Shown piece after piece: positions 1-8,474 of a stretch of DNA of 64,000 bases (position 1 is the first letter of the stretch; each line of letters begins with the position of its first letter). Made by a program: the position numbers and the translations under genes. The stretch is from JAFKFI01 sp963795435 (GTDB taxonomy: Bacteria; Pseudomonadota; Alphaproteobacteria; Acetobacterales; Acetobacteraceae): NCBI GenBank assembly GCA_963795435.1, contig CAWCHV010000009.1:1178001-1242000 (forward strand), written 5' to 3'. The notes beneath the pieces were generated by a model that saw nothing but the letters and a program-made list of their open reading frames with translations, did no database searches and was not told the DNA's origin.

Positions 1-625
1 GCGCCGTGCCGGTCCGCCGCCAGATCGTTGCCGGCCGGGGTAAGGGACATGAGGCGATCGAGGCGGATCAGCCCGTCCCACTGTCGCGGCGCGGCGAACC
101 GCGCCGAGGACCGCGCGGACACTCACCCGGTGCGCCGCCTTGAGCGCCGCAGGTGAGAAGGGCCGAGGGACAAAACGCAGGCCATGCTGACGCCTCTCAG
201 AATGACGGGAGGCAATCATACGCTAATGCGACGCATTCGCAATTCCAGACCTGCCCCAGGGACCTGTGCACAGATCAAGAAATTCTTACCACGGCGTAGG
301 TCGGCTCTCGATTCTTCTCAGACATTCGCGGCCGGCCGCCTCAGGTCCGGTTTTAGCCGTAAAGAGACTGGCAGGTTTCGGGTAGAGAGAGCAAAAAGTT
401 GTGCTGCGTTCAGCCCTCGGGCGGTCGCAATGCCGACGACGCCCGAAGCCGACCTCCACCTCGCCGTGGGATGGGCAGGTAGGTCATGCCGGAGGTGGCC
501 GTCCGAGCTCGACAGACATTCCTGTCTTGGCAGACGTGCTCGTTCGGCGGCATGATCCCGTCAGAAATCGAGCCGAATGCCACGAGGCGTCCACGAGATG
601 GGCTTCCCAAGGAGACCAGTCCAAA
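1..625. other. Left-edge region with no assignable gene
   Basis: I see no convincing complete gene here. On the minus strand a reading frame opens at a GTG near base 123 and runs off the left edge; its visible part contains the stretch DGLIRLDRLMSLTPAG, which could be a real coding fragment, but I cannot assign a family. The short open frames between 184 and 625 have no recognisable domain and overlap one another. The segment ends at the putative ribosome-binding site (GGAGA, 611-615) of the interrupted DUF262 gene. Confidence 0.35.
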
Positions 626-745
626 TTGTCTAACACCCTTTTCACGAAGGTCGATTACGCGCTCGGCTCGCTAATCGACGCGATTTACCACGGTCAGATC
701 GGCTTGCCCGACATCCAGCGCCCGTTTGTCTGGAAGAATGTCAAG

Positions 746-2231
746 GTAGCTGCTCAACCCGGGGCGAGAACGGGTTGGCCGCATAGGGTATTACGGATTG
801 CCTGATAGGCGTCGATGCCGCGACGGGCGGCGGTCCCGATAACGGAGCGGACGGCGGCGAACAGGTCGGCGCCCCAGTCGGAGCGGAAGCCGCCAGTGAC
901 CTTGCGGTATGTTGCGGTCGGGCGCAGTTCGCGCTCGCTGCTGTTGTTGTCGGCGGCAATCTCGGGATGATCGAGGAAGGTGAACAGGTGGTCGCGAACG
1001 CGGGCGTAGCGCTTGCGCAATCGTTGGCCGTCGCGATTGACCGGTGCCAGCGCCATGACGGCATCGAGCGAGTGTTCCAGACGGCGGCGGTATTCGCGCC
1101 GCGTGCTGTCGGCCAGACCGCGGTGTCGCCGCGCCAGCACCACGGCGCGCAGCAGCAGCGCCTTCATGCGCGGCGCAAACACCGCATCGCCAGCGTCGAT
1201 GGCATACTGGCAATCGCGCAATTGGTGGGCGAGGCAGACCTGCCACAGCTCGGCATGGCCCTGCTGTGCACCGTAGAGATCGGAGACCCACAACGCCGGG
1301 CGATGCCCGGCCAGCACCTCGGCCACCACGTCCGCGCCACGGCTGCGGCGGACGACATGGATCACCACCTCGGCGTTCTGGAACACCCAGTTCCAGTGGC
1401 CGCTGCCATCGATACGCACGCCGGTTTCGTCGGAATACACCACCCGCGCACGCCGCAGCCGAGCGAGAATGGCCGCGACATCGGCATCGAACCGCGGCTT
1501 GCCGCGGCGGAACGCGGCATCCAGCGCGCCCTCGCTGATCGCCAGGCCGAACAACTCCATCAGCAGCCGGGCCAGCCGCTGGTAGCTGACGGCATGCACG
1601 AAACGCAGATACATCGCGAGTGCCACGATGTTGAGGCTGAACGGCGTGCCCGGCTCCAGCCCCTCCGGCACCGCCGCCAGCGTGGTGGCGCCACAGCAGC
1701 GGCACTGGGCGGCATAGCGCTCCACCCGCGTCACCATCGGACGCACGCGGGGCAGGTCGATCTTGTCATACCGCGCGTCGAGCGTCTGGTCGGCGTCGGT
1801 GAAGGCATGCTGGCAGTAGTGGCACCGCGCCGGCTTGGCCTGCATCACCTCGTCGGGATCGGCGGTCAGCGCGCGGCCGCCGCCCACGCGGCCGAGACTG
1901 CCCTTGCGCGGACCTCGGCGCTTGATCTTGTCCGGCCGGTTCGGCTTCTGCCCCTTCGAGGGCGGCACGCTGGAATTGTCCGGCGTCTTGCCCGGCCGCG
2001 TGAGGTCATCAATCCGCGCGCGCAACTCGGCGATCAATTTGTGCGCTTCGTCCAGCCGCACCATCAGCGTCAGGATCAGCGCGTCCTTCTCCGCGTGCGA
2101 CAGCTTGTTGAGGTCGGGGGCGTTGCTCACCCCAACCTTGAATTGAGTCGCCCGTTATCGCGTCAATCCCGTTCTCGCCCACCATTCGCCTCAAGCCGCT
2201 ATCGCCAGCCGAGGCCGGGTTGAGCAGCTAC
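746..2231 (-). mobile_element. IS66-family insertion sequence, single transposase gene
   Basis: The 1486-bp element has perfect 17-bp terminal inverted repeats (GTAGCTGCTCAACCCGG at 746-762, its reverse complement at 2215-2231). It is flanked by an exact 8-bp target duplication, ATGTCAAG, at 738-745 and 2232-2239. An 8-bp duplication and GTA-type ends are characteristic of IS66. Only one gene is present, so it belongs to the group that has a TnpC-like transposase without tnpA and tnpB (ISBst12-like). A second internal block, GGGCGAGAACGGG, follows the left repeat directly and recurs inverted near the right end. The intact gene and undiverged duplication suggest a recent insertion. Confidence 0.95.
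754..2130 (-). CDS. IS66-family transposase (TnpC type)
   Basis: This 458-residue transposase starts at GTG. It has an N-terminal helical region with leucine-rich spacing, then the linker PDNSSVPPSKGQKPNRP typical of IS66. A zinc-finger-like part follows (CHYCQHAF, CRCCGATT), then the catalytic domain. The acidic residues expected of the DDE triad lie in VVYSDETGVRI, WVSDLYGAQQ and DNNSSERELRP. The stop codon falls inside the left inverted repeat (754-756). All key blocks are intact, so it is probably functional. It would mobilise the element that interrupts the DUF262 gene. Confidence 0.95.
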   Translation of the reverse strand: MSNAPDLNKLSHAEKDALILTLMVRLDEAHKLIAELRARIDDLTRPGKTPDNSSVPPSKGQKPNRPDKIKRRGPRKGSLGRVGGGRALTADPDEVMQAKPARCHYCQHAFTDADQTLDARYDKIDLPRVRPMVTRVERYAAQCRCCGATTLAAVPEGLEPGTPFSLNIVALAMYLRFVHAVSYQRLARLLMELFGLAISEGALDAAFRRGKPRFDADVAAILARLRRARVVYSDETGVRIDGSGHWNWVFQNAEVVIHVVRRSRGADVVAEVLAGHRPALWVSDLYGAQQGHAELWQVCLAHQLRDCQYAIDAGDAVFAPRMKALLLRAVVLARRHRGLADSTRREYRRRLEHSLDAVMALAPVNRDGQRLRKRYARVRDHLFTFLDHPEIAADNNSSERELRPTATYRKVTGGFRSDWGADLFAAVRSVIGTAARRGIDAYQAIRNTLCGQPVLAPG

Positions 2232-4435
2232 ATGTCAAGGTCCGAGAACTCTTCGATTCGATGTACCGAGGATATCCAGTTGGATACCTGCTTTTTTGGG
2301 AAACCGGCGTTAACGCCGGCACAAAGAAGATCGGCACCGATGAAAAACAACTCGCCCCCAATCGTGCAATTGTCGATGGTCAACAGCGGCTAACATCGCT
2401 TTATGCTGTTATCAAGAGCACCCCGGTAATCCGAGAGAACTACGTGTCCGAGAAAATCGAGATCGCGTTCAATCCGCTCGATGACCGTTTTGAGGTGCCT
2501 GATGTGGCGATCCGCCGAAACAAAGCATTCATTCCAAGCATCTCAGCGATTTGGGATACAAACACAAACTTGATTCAGTTTGCAGTTAACTATATTTCTG
2601 GCTTGCAGAGTTTCCGTGCAGTCTCACCTGAAGAGATTGACCGAGCACAAAAGGCGATCGGACGCTTGCACTCCCTACTTCAGTTCCCGTTCACGGCACT
2701 TGAGTTATCCGCGCAGGTTGAACCCGAGCAGGTCGCTGATGTCTTTGTGCGGATCAACAGTGAGGGCAAGAAGCTCAATCAGGCTGACTTTATCCTAACG
2801 CTGATGTCGGTGTTTTGGGACGAAGGCCGGTCCAAATTGGAGGATTTCAGTCGTCGTGCTCGCACGCCGAGCACCAGCGAGCCATCGCCGTACAACCCGC
2901 TGTTCCGTCCAATGCCTGACCAGTTGCTCCGCGTGGCGGTCGCTGTGGGGTTCCGCCGAGCTCGGTTATCGGCGGTGTACGCGATCCTTCGCGGCAAGAA
3001 CGCCGATGGCGGCGAACTGACGGTCAGCCGCGAGCAGCATTTTGAGGCGCTGAAAAGCGGTGAGGCAGCGGCGCTGAAAATCCAGTTCTGGCATGATTTC
3101 CTCAACTGCGTCGTCCTGGCCGGATACCGTACCCCAAAAATCATCAGTAGCGAGCTCGCCCTGGTGTTCGCATACAGCCTGTACTTAATCGGCCGAACAC
3201 AGATTTACGTTAACGAGCATAAACTCAGGAAAATAATTGCTCAATTTTTATTTATGTCGAGTCTCACCGGGCGTTACGCCAGTTCACCGGAGTCTCGGAT
3301 GGAATTCGATCTTGCTCGCCTTCGCAATGTAAAGGCACCCGACGAATTTTTTGGCATTATCGATGAAATCTGCGCATCGACGTTGACCAATGATTTCTGG
3401 TCGATCACCCTCCCGGGCGGTCTGGCCACGTCTGCCGCCCGTGGCCCTTCAATGTTTGCGTTCTTCGCTGCGCTGAACGTCTTAGACGCTCGCGCGCTGT
3501 ATTCGAATCACAACGTGCGCGACCTGATGAACCCGGCAATCCACAGCACGAAGAGTAGCCTCGAGCGGCACCATCTCTTTCCGATCGCATTCCTCAAGAC
3601 CCGGGGAATCACTGATCAGCGCGATTACAATCAGATCGCCAACTTTGCCGTTGTTGAGTGGGGGGACAACACGGCGATCTCAGCCACTCCACCATACGAG
3701 TACGTGCCAACTCTTGAGGCACGTTTCGAGCCCAAGGTGCTCCAAGCGATGTATCGGCATCATGCGCTTCCTCTCAGCTGGTACAACATGAGTTATGATA
3801 CCTTCCTTAAGGAGCGGCGCTCCCGGATCGCCCAAACAATCCGAGAAGCCTACGAAAAGCTGACCGGCAAGATCGACGCGCAGCCGAGTGCCATCAACGT
3901 GTCCGACCTGATCGCGTCCGGTGAAACGGGCGCAATTGAATACAAATCGACGCTCCGTACCAACCTCCATACGGGTGAGAAAGATCCTCGAATGGAATTG
4001 GCGGTTCTCAAGAGCGTTGCTGGGTTCCTTAACGCCAAGGGTGGCACCCTGATCATCGGCGTTGCGGATGATGGAGCACCGGTCGGCCTAGAGAAAGACG
4101 GCTTCCCCGATGAGGACAAGATGGCTCTTCATCTGATAAATCTGTTAAAGGACCGGATCGGAGTACAACACTCGATTAGTATTGAGCCACACTTTGCTGA
4201 CTACAATGGTGTTCGAGTGCTCGTAGTCGAATGCTCACCTTCATCGATCGCTGTGTACGTCAAAGATGGCTCGGCGGAAAAATTCTTTGTCCGTTACGGC
4301 CCATCCACCCTAGAACTCACTGGCAGTAGTGCACAGGAATACATAAAACAACGATTTTAAGCTTCTGAGCTATCTAGCACTGAAACCGACGGATCGCGCC
4401 TTCTCCGAGGGACTTGCTCGTCCCCTTCAGCTCGA

Positions 4436-4834
4436 TCAGCCGTGGGAGAGGGTTGCGTTCAGCGTCACGGCCGCGCGAATGAGCGCCTTCAATGCGTCCT
4501 CGTCGATCTTCTCGCCCTCGCGGAAGTCGATGGCACGCCGGGTGTTGCCGTCGAGGCTGGAGTTGAAGAGGCCGGACGGGTCGTCAAGCGCGGCGCCCTT
4601 GGCGAAGGTCATCTTCACCACGTTCTTGTAGGTCTCGCCGGCGCAGATCATTCCGTCGTGATACCACACCGGAACCCCTCTCCATTTCCACTCCTCGACC
4701 ACCTCGGGGTCGGCTTGCTTGATCAGTGCGCGCAGCTCGGAGAGCATCTCGCCCCGCCAGTCGCCGAGCGCCATGATCCTCTCGTCTATCATCCGGGATG
4801 GAGAATTCCCTTCCTGGGAATCGCCCTTGCTCAT
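4436..4834 (-). CDS. DUF1801 domain protein
   Basis: The 132-residue cytosolic protein matches the DUF1801 (YdhG-like) fold, with EEWKWRGVPVWYHDGMICAG and KMTFAKGAAL. The family has no settled biochemical function. It is often found with ArsR-type regulators and SRPBCC proteins, as here. The gene is third in an arsR-SRPBCC-DUF1801 set and starts 48 bases after the SRPBCC stop, so co-transcription from the promoter upstream of arsR is likely. Confidence 0.8.
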   Translation of the reverse strand: MSKGDSQEGNSPSRMIDERIMALGDWRGEMLSELRALIKQADPEVVEEWKWRGVPVWYHDGMICAGETYKNVVKMTFAKGAALDDPSGLFNSSLDGNTRRAIDFREGEKIDEDALKALIRAAVTLNATLSHG

Positions 4835-4882
4835 GATGCCGCTTGCTTTCCCTTCCTCTGCTTTGACGTGTCCCGGCGGATT

Positions 4883-5293
4883 TCAGTCCGTCCGCGCCAA
4901 TAGCTGTTCCAGGGCCGCAAGGAACCGTGGCCACCCGCCCTTGGCGCCTTGGTAGGCTTGCTGCTGATCCGGCCGGAAGCCCGACTGCTCCATCCGCAGG
5001 TGGGTCCCCGCGCTCGAAGGGGTGAGCGTCCAGGTGACGACACTCTCGAGGCCATAGGCGCCCCACGTGTAGGACAGCGTCTTGTGCGGCTCGACCGCCA
5101 GCACATGGCAATCGACAGCGCCCCAGTCCGCGCGAAGATCGAAACGGTGGCCCACCACGGGCTTGAAGTCGTTCTTCATCAGCCACGCCTCGATCAGGTG
5201 TGGTTGGGTGAGCGCGCGCCAGATCTTTTCCGGCGGATGAGGCATCTCCCGTTCGACGACGACGGAGAGCGTTTCGGTCGATTTTTCGGTCAT
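4883..5293 (-). CDS. SRPBCC (AHSA1-like) domain protein
   Basis: The 136-residue protein has the Activator-of-Hsp90-ATPase homology/START-like fold. Visible features are VEREMPHPPEKIWRALTQP at the N-terminus and LEQLLAR in the C-terminal helix. Such proteins bind hydrophobic ligands, and no enzymatic role is evident. Its start overlaps the arsR stop by 4 bases (ATGA), a strong sign of translational coupling. ArsR/SRPBCC pairs are common, with the regulator controlling its own operon. The ligand cannot be deduced. Confidence 0.85.
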   Translation of the reverse strand: MTEKSTETLSVVVEREMPHPPEKIWRALTQPHLIEAWLMKNDFKPVVGHRFDLRADWGAVDCHVLAVEPHKTLSYTWGAYGLESVVTWTLTPSSAGTHLRMEQSGFRPDQQQAYQGAKGGWPRFLAALEQLLARTD

Positions 5294-5613
5294 TGATCCA
5301 TCCTGTTCAGCAGGTCTTCGAGGTCGTCGAACCGGCTCTGCCAGAACTCGGCCATTTGGCTTGTCCAGTCGATCAGCGGGGCCAAGGCGCCGCGCCGGGC
5401 GCTATAATGCGTCTGGCGGCCTTCGTGGCGGTCGAGCACCAGCCCGGCCTGCCTCAGGACGCCAAGATGCTTCGAGACGGCCGGTTGCGAGACCCCGGCC
5501 AGAGCCGTCAGAGCCCCGACCGTCTGTTCCCCCTCGCGGCACAGCCGCTCGAAGATGGCTCGCCGCGTAGGATCGGCGAGCGTTTTGAAGAGCACGTCGT
5601 GACCATGCGGCAT
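5290..5613 (-). CDS. ArsR-family transcriptional regulator
   Basis: This short winged-helix repressor (107 residues from this start) has the typical opening DVLFKTLADPTRRAIFERL and the recognition helix in AGVSQPAVSKHLGVLRQAG. No metal-binding cysteine pair is visible, so it probably senses something other than arsenic or zinc. An upstream ATG at 5673 exists, but it would put the palindromic operator inside the coding region; the internal ATG at 5613 matches where family members begin. It leads the operon with the SRPBCC and DUF1801 genes. Confidence 0.88.
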   Translation of the reverse strand: MPHGHDVLFKTLADPTRRAIFERLCREGEQTVGALTALAGVSQPAVSKHLGVLRQAGLVLDRHEGRQTHYSARRGALAPLIDWTSQMAEFWQSRFDDLEDLLNRMDQ

Positions 5614-5627
5614 CGGGACGCATAACT

Positions 5628-5658
5628 CGCTGGCTATTGATCTAATCAATAACCAGCG
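5628..5658. promoter_or_regulatory. Palindromic operator upstream of arsR
   Basis: A near-perfect inverted repeat with 14-base arms (CGCTGGCTATTGAT and ATCAATAACCAGCG, one mismatch) is separated by CTA. It lies 15-45 bases upstream of the chosen arsR start. ArsR-type dimers bind such palindromes at their own promoters, so autoregulation is the simplest reading. Confidence 0.65.
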
Positions 5659-5709
5659 GGCTATGTGTGTCAATCGAGAACTTCGGGAGCGGCGACCTTC
5701 GTGCCCATC

Positions 5710-6624
5710 TCAACTGCCCTGCACCGCCTGAGGCGCATCTCGGTAACGCAGGGCATCGACCAAAAGCGCGAAGGCAGCCGTGTGTTGCCGGCGGCTCGGG
5801 TAATAGAGATGGTAGCCCGAGAAAGGAGGACACCAGTTCCCGAGCGCCCGGAGGAGCTCGCCGCTCGCAAGCTGTTTCTGCACCTGCTGCTCGGGCAGGT
5901 ACGCCAGACCAAATCCGGCGACGGCCGCATCGAGAATCATGGCGGTCGTGTTGAACACGAGCTGGCCGTCGACGCGCACCCTCAGCTCGCGTCCGTTCTT
6001 CTCGAACTCCCAGGCGTAGAGGCCGTGCCTCGGCAGGCGAAGATTGATGCAGTGGTGATGCGTCAGATCCTGCGGCGCGCGCGGCGGGGGATGGTGCGTG
6101 AAATAGGCGGGTGCTCCCACCACGGCCATGCGTATGTCCGGCCCGATGCGCACGGCGATCATGTCCCGGGCGACCTGCTCACCGAACCGCACGCCGGCAT
6201 CATACCGTTCCGCTACAACATCGGCTAAGCCATAATCGATAACGATCTCCACATTGATGTCCGGATAGTTCGGCAAGAGCCTCTTTAGGGCCGGCCAGAG
6301 GACCACCTCGGCGGCGTTTTCCGTGGAGGTGATGCGAATGGTGCCGGCGGGCTTTTCTCTGAGCTCGCTCAGCGCGGCGAGTTCGGCGTCGATCTCGTCG
6401 AGCTTCGGCCCCACGCTGCGGAGCAGGCGGTCGCCCGCTTCGGTCGGCGCGACGCTGCGCGTGGTACGGGTCAGCAACCGCAGCCCGAGCCGTGCTTCGA
6501 GGCCGCGGACGGTCTGGCTCAGCGCCGATTGCGACACGCCGAGCCTGGCGGCGGCCCGGGTGAAGCTCCGCTCCTGCGCCACCGCGAGGAAGGCGTTCAG
6601 GTCGCCGATGCTCTCGCGCGCCAT
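5710..6624 (-). CDS. LysR-family transcriptional regulator
   Basis: The 304-residue LysR-type regulator has its N-terminal helix-turn-helix at about residues 8-65 (FLAVAQERSFTRAAARLGVS, ALSQTVRGLEARLG) and an effector-binding domain to the C-terminus. It is divergent from the cupin gene at 6761 with a 136-base shared promoter region, so it probably controls cupin, DUF2255 and perhaps the tautomerase. Related regulators often sit beside cupin or oxidoreductase genes of unknown substrate. The inducer cannot be read from the sequence. Confidence 0.92.
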   Translation of the reverse strand: MARESIGDLNAFLAVAQERSFTRAAARLGVSQSALSQTVRGLEARLGLRLLTRTTRSVAPTEAGDRLLRSVGPKLDEIDAELAALSELREKPAGTIRITSTENAAEVVLWPALKRLLPNYPDINVEIVIDYGLADVVAERYDAGVRFGEQVARDMIAVRIGPDIRMAVVGAPAYFTHHPPPRAPQDLTHHHCINLRLPRHGLYAWEFEKNGRELRVRVDGQLVFNTTAMILDAAVAGFGLAYLPEQQVQKQLASGELLRALGNWCPPFSGYHLYYPSRRQHTAAFALLVDALRYRDAPQAVQGS

Positions 6625-6760
6625 TCAGAAGGTCCGCTTATAAGTCCATGCAGACCATACCGGCTAATCATGCCGAGGTGCAGCCGCCAATTATCCACCC
6701 GGGCACAGGAGCGGCCGTCGCGAAGCGGCCGGGCGTCCAAGCGAGCAAAGGAGAGCGAAC
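6625..6760. promoter_or_regulatory. Divergent lysR/cupin promoter region
   Basis: This 136-base region between two divergent starts should carry both promoters and the LysR binding sites. It is more AT-rich around 6640-6700 than the flanking genes. A clear T-N11-A dyad could not be fixed by eye. The cupin start is preceded by AAAGGAGAG, a strong ribosome-binding site. Confidence 0.45.
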
Positions 6761-7156
6761 ATGGAAATCAGGCGCAGCGGTTCGCAGCCGTCCGGCAAGG
6801 GACCGGCGGAATGGTTCACCGGGACGGTACGCATCGACCCGCTTTTCAGCCCGCCCGATCCGGCCCGCGTTGCCGGTGCCAGCGTCACCTTTGAGCCGGG
6901 CGCGCGCACGGCATGGCACACGCACCCGCTCGGCCAGACCCTGATCGTCACCGCCGGCCGCGGCTGGGTGCAGCGCGAGGGCGGGCCGGTCGAAGACATC
7001 CGGCCGGGCGACGTGGTCTGGTTCGCGCCGGGCGAGAAGCACTGGCACGGGGCCACGGCGACCACGGCGATGAGCCACATCGCCATCCAGGAAAAACTGA
7101 ACGGCAAGGCCGTCGACTGGATGGAAAAGGTGAGCGACGAGCAATACCGGGCTTGA
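6761..7156 (+). CDS. Cupin domain protein
   Basis: The 131-residue single-domain cupin shows both metal-binding motifs: WHTHPLGQTLIVTAG at about residues 50-64 (two histidines, then a glutamine where many cupins have glutamate) and PGEKHWHGA near residue 90. The domain is similar to (R)-mandelonitrile-lyase-type and quercetinase-like small cupins. Expression is probably controlled by the divergent LysR. The substrate is unknown. DUF2255 and tautomerase genes follow on the same strand, suggesting a small catabolic or detoxification unit. Confidence 0.9.
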   Translation: MEIRRSGSQPSGKGPAEWFTGTVRIDPLFSPPDPARVAGASVTFEPGARTAWHTHPLGQTLIVTAGRGWVQREGGPVEDIRPGDVVWFAPGEKHWHGATATTAMSHIAIQEKLNGKAVDWMEKVSDEQYRA

Positions 7157-7174
7157 TGAAGAAGGCGCGCACCA

Positions 7175-7561
7175 ATGACGAATTGGACGAGCGACGAACT
7201 CGATAAGATCGGACAAGCGGAAGAACTGGAGATCGCTCCGCTCCGCCGCGACGGCACGCTCCGAAAGCCGGTGACGATTTGGGTCGTCCGTCACGGCGAC
7301 GGCGTCTACGTCCGATCCGGTTACGGGCACGCCGCCGCCTGGTTCCGCGGCACCCAGGCGCGCCGCGAGGGCCACATCAGGGCCGGCGGCGTCGACAAGG
7401 ACGTCACATTCGAGGACGCCGATCCCGCGCTCAACGACCAGATCGACGCGGCGTACCGCACCAAGTACCGCCGTCATGACGCACAGTACCTCAACCCGAT
7501 GGTGAATGATGAGGCACGATCCACGACAATCAAACTTCTGCCGCGCGCGGCAAGGTCGTAG
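7175..7561 (+). CDS. DUF2255 family protein
   Basis: The 128-residue protein has the DUF2255 pattern: an N-terminal WTSDELDKIGQAEELEIA, a core KPVTIWVVRHGDGVYVRSG and GAAAWFRG-like GHAAAWFRGTQARREGHI. The fold resembles split-barrel flavin-binding proteins, but activity is not established for the family. It begins 18 bases after the cupin stop and is probably co-transcribed. The tail after about residue 105 is less typical. Confidence 0.8.
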   Translation: MTNWTSDELDKIGQAEELEIAPLRRDGTLRKPVTIWVVRHGDGVYVRSGYGHAAAWFRGTQARREGHIRAGGVDKDVTFEDADPALNDQIDAAYRTKYRRHDAQYLNPMVNDEARSTTIKLLPRAARS

Positions 7562-7674
7562 GGCGCGATCAACCCAATCGAAACCAACCGCTCATCGCGG
7601 GAGCGAAGCGACGCGGCAATCCACGCGGCTGTTCCAGCCGACAAGTCGGGAATACTGAACGCAAGGACGGGACC

Positions 7675-7908
7675 ATGCCCCACGTAATCGTCAAGCTCCT
7701 GTCCGGCAGATCCGAGGATCAGAAAGCCAGGATCGCCGACGAAGTGACAGAGGCCATCATGGCGAGCACAGGGAACGGAGAGGACTCCGTCTCGGTCGCC
7801 ATCGTCGATGTCGCGCCGGCCGACTGGGTCGAGACGGTCTACAAGCCGGACATCATCGGCAAGCCAGACCAGCTCTACACATTGATGCCATCACAAGGCA
7901 CAACCTAA
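7675..7908 (+). CDS. 4-oxalocrotonate tautomerase-family protein (PptA-like)
   Basis: The 77-residue protein starts MPHVIVKLL, leaving the catalytic Pro2 exposed after methionine removal, as in the tautomerase superfamily. The length and the region VSVAIVDVAPADWVE match the PptA subgroup. It would catalyse keto-enol tautomerisation of a small acidic substrate. It lies 113 bases after the DUF2255 gene on the same strand, so it could belong to the same LysR-regulated unit or have its own promoter. Confidence 0.85.
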   Translation: MPHVIVKLLSGRSEDQKARIADEVTEAIMASTGNGEDSVSVAIVDVAPADWVETVYKPDIIGKPDQLYTLMPSQGTT

Positions 7909-7934
7909 ATTAAAGGCGGCAAGCGACGTCGGAC

Positions 7935-7970
7935 GGGCGTAGCGCCCTTTCGCGGAGGGGCGTACCCTCC
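7935..7970 (+). terminator. Tandem short hairpins after the tautomerase gene
   Basis: Two stem-loops stand side by side: GGGCG-TAG-CGCCC followed by TTT (7935-7950), and GGAGGG-GCGTA-CCCTCC (7954-7970). They lie 26 bases after the tautomerase stop, a sensible place for transcription termination. The T run is short, so efficiency is uncertain. Confidence 0.45.
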
Positions 7971-8066
7971 TTCCAGCCCGATTCGAGCAGTAGTATACGC
8001 GACGCGTTGTCACTCTGCTCGGACTAGGCTACGGTCTGTTCCTATTTCGTTCACGGAGATGGTCTT

Positions 8067-8312
8067 ATGCTCGTCAAAGCTCACCGCACTGCCAAAGGCC
8101 CAGGGCCATCCGAGGTTGTCATTGGGGTGAGAACTGTCGATGGCGTTGAGGAGGTGGTCGTCCAAGAACGAGACCTCAAAGGAAGCAATCTTGAAGTTGG
8201 CCGGATTCTCGGTATTAGAGACAACAAAGCCCTAGTGGAACTACCCAGAGAATCCACGACGGGTAAGTGGCGCATATGGGTGCCGGAATCTGAGGTTCTT
8301 CAGACAGCCTAA
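8067..8312 (+). CDS. Hypothetical protein, 81 residues
   Basis: The small basic and beta-rich protein has no recognised domain. It ends 26 bases before the start of the dCTP-deaminase-like gene on the same strand and has similar, less GC-rich codon use, so the two probably arrived and were transcribed together. An SD-like GGAG precedes the ATG. The function is unknown. Confidence 0.6.
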   Translation: MLVKAHRTAKGPGPSEVVIGVRTVDGVEEVVVQERDLKGSNLEVGRILGIRDNKALVELPRESTTGKWRIWVPESEVLQTA

Positions 8313-8474
8313 AACATCATTGGTGGTGGCGCGGAACGATGATCCTTACCGACAGAGAGATAGTAGCAGCTCTGCGTTGCAACCAAATCATCATTTCCCC
8401 GCCACCAAACGATGACGCACTTAGCCCCACAGCGATCGATCTTCGACTTGGGGATTCATTCAGCGTTTGGGGTA

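Larger units (their letters stand above)
626..4360 (+). pseudogene. DUF262/HNH/AlbA_2 fusion protein split by IS66
   Basis: The 5' part (626-745) encodes 40 residues including LPDIQRPFVWKN, the start of a DUF262 (GmrS/DndB-like NTP-binding) domain. The 3' part (2240-4360) continues with ELFDSMYRGYPVG, the DUF262 motif DGQQRLTSLYAV, and FVRINSEGKKLNQADF. Further on are an HNH-type segment (SLERHHLFP, then NQIANFAVVEW) and a C-terminal AlbA_2/Schlafen-like domain (ASGETGAIEYKS, GGTLIIGVADDGAPVGL). Deleting the element and one copy of the 8-bp duplication restores one frame of 746 residues. The start is probably TTG at 626, since GGAG lies 11 bases upstream and the product would begin with SNTLFTKVDYAL. 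DUF262 plus HNH occurs in GmrSD-type enzymes that cut modified phage DNA. An AlbA_2 tail is less usual, and a role in phage defence is inference. As it stands the gene should be inactive. Confidence 0.85.

Noticed and set aside
184..555. A 123-codon frame near the left edge
   Set aside because: No recognisable motif, biased composition, and overlap with other weak frames on both strands.
967..2223. Long plus-strand frame opposite the IS66 transposase
   Set aside because: Composition is histidine/arginine-rich shadow coding typical of the antisense of a GC-rich gene, with no domain.
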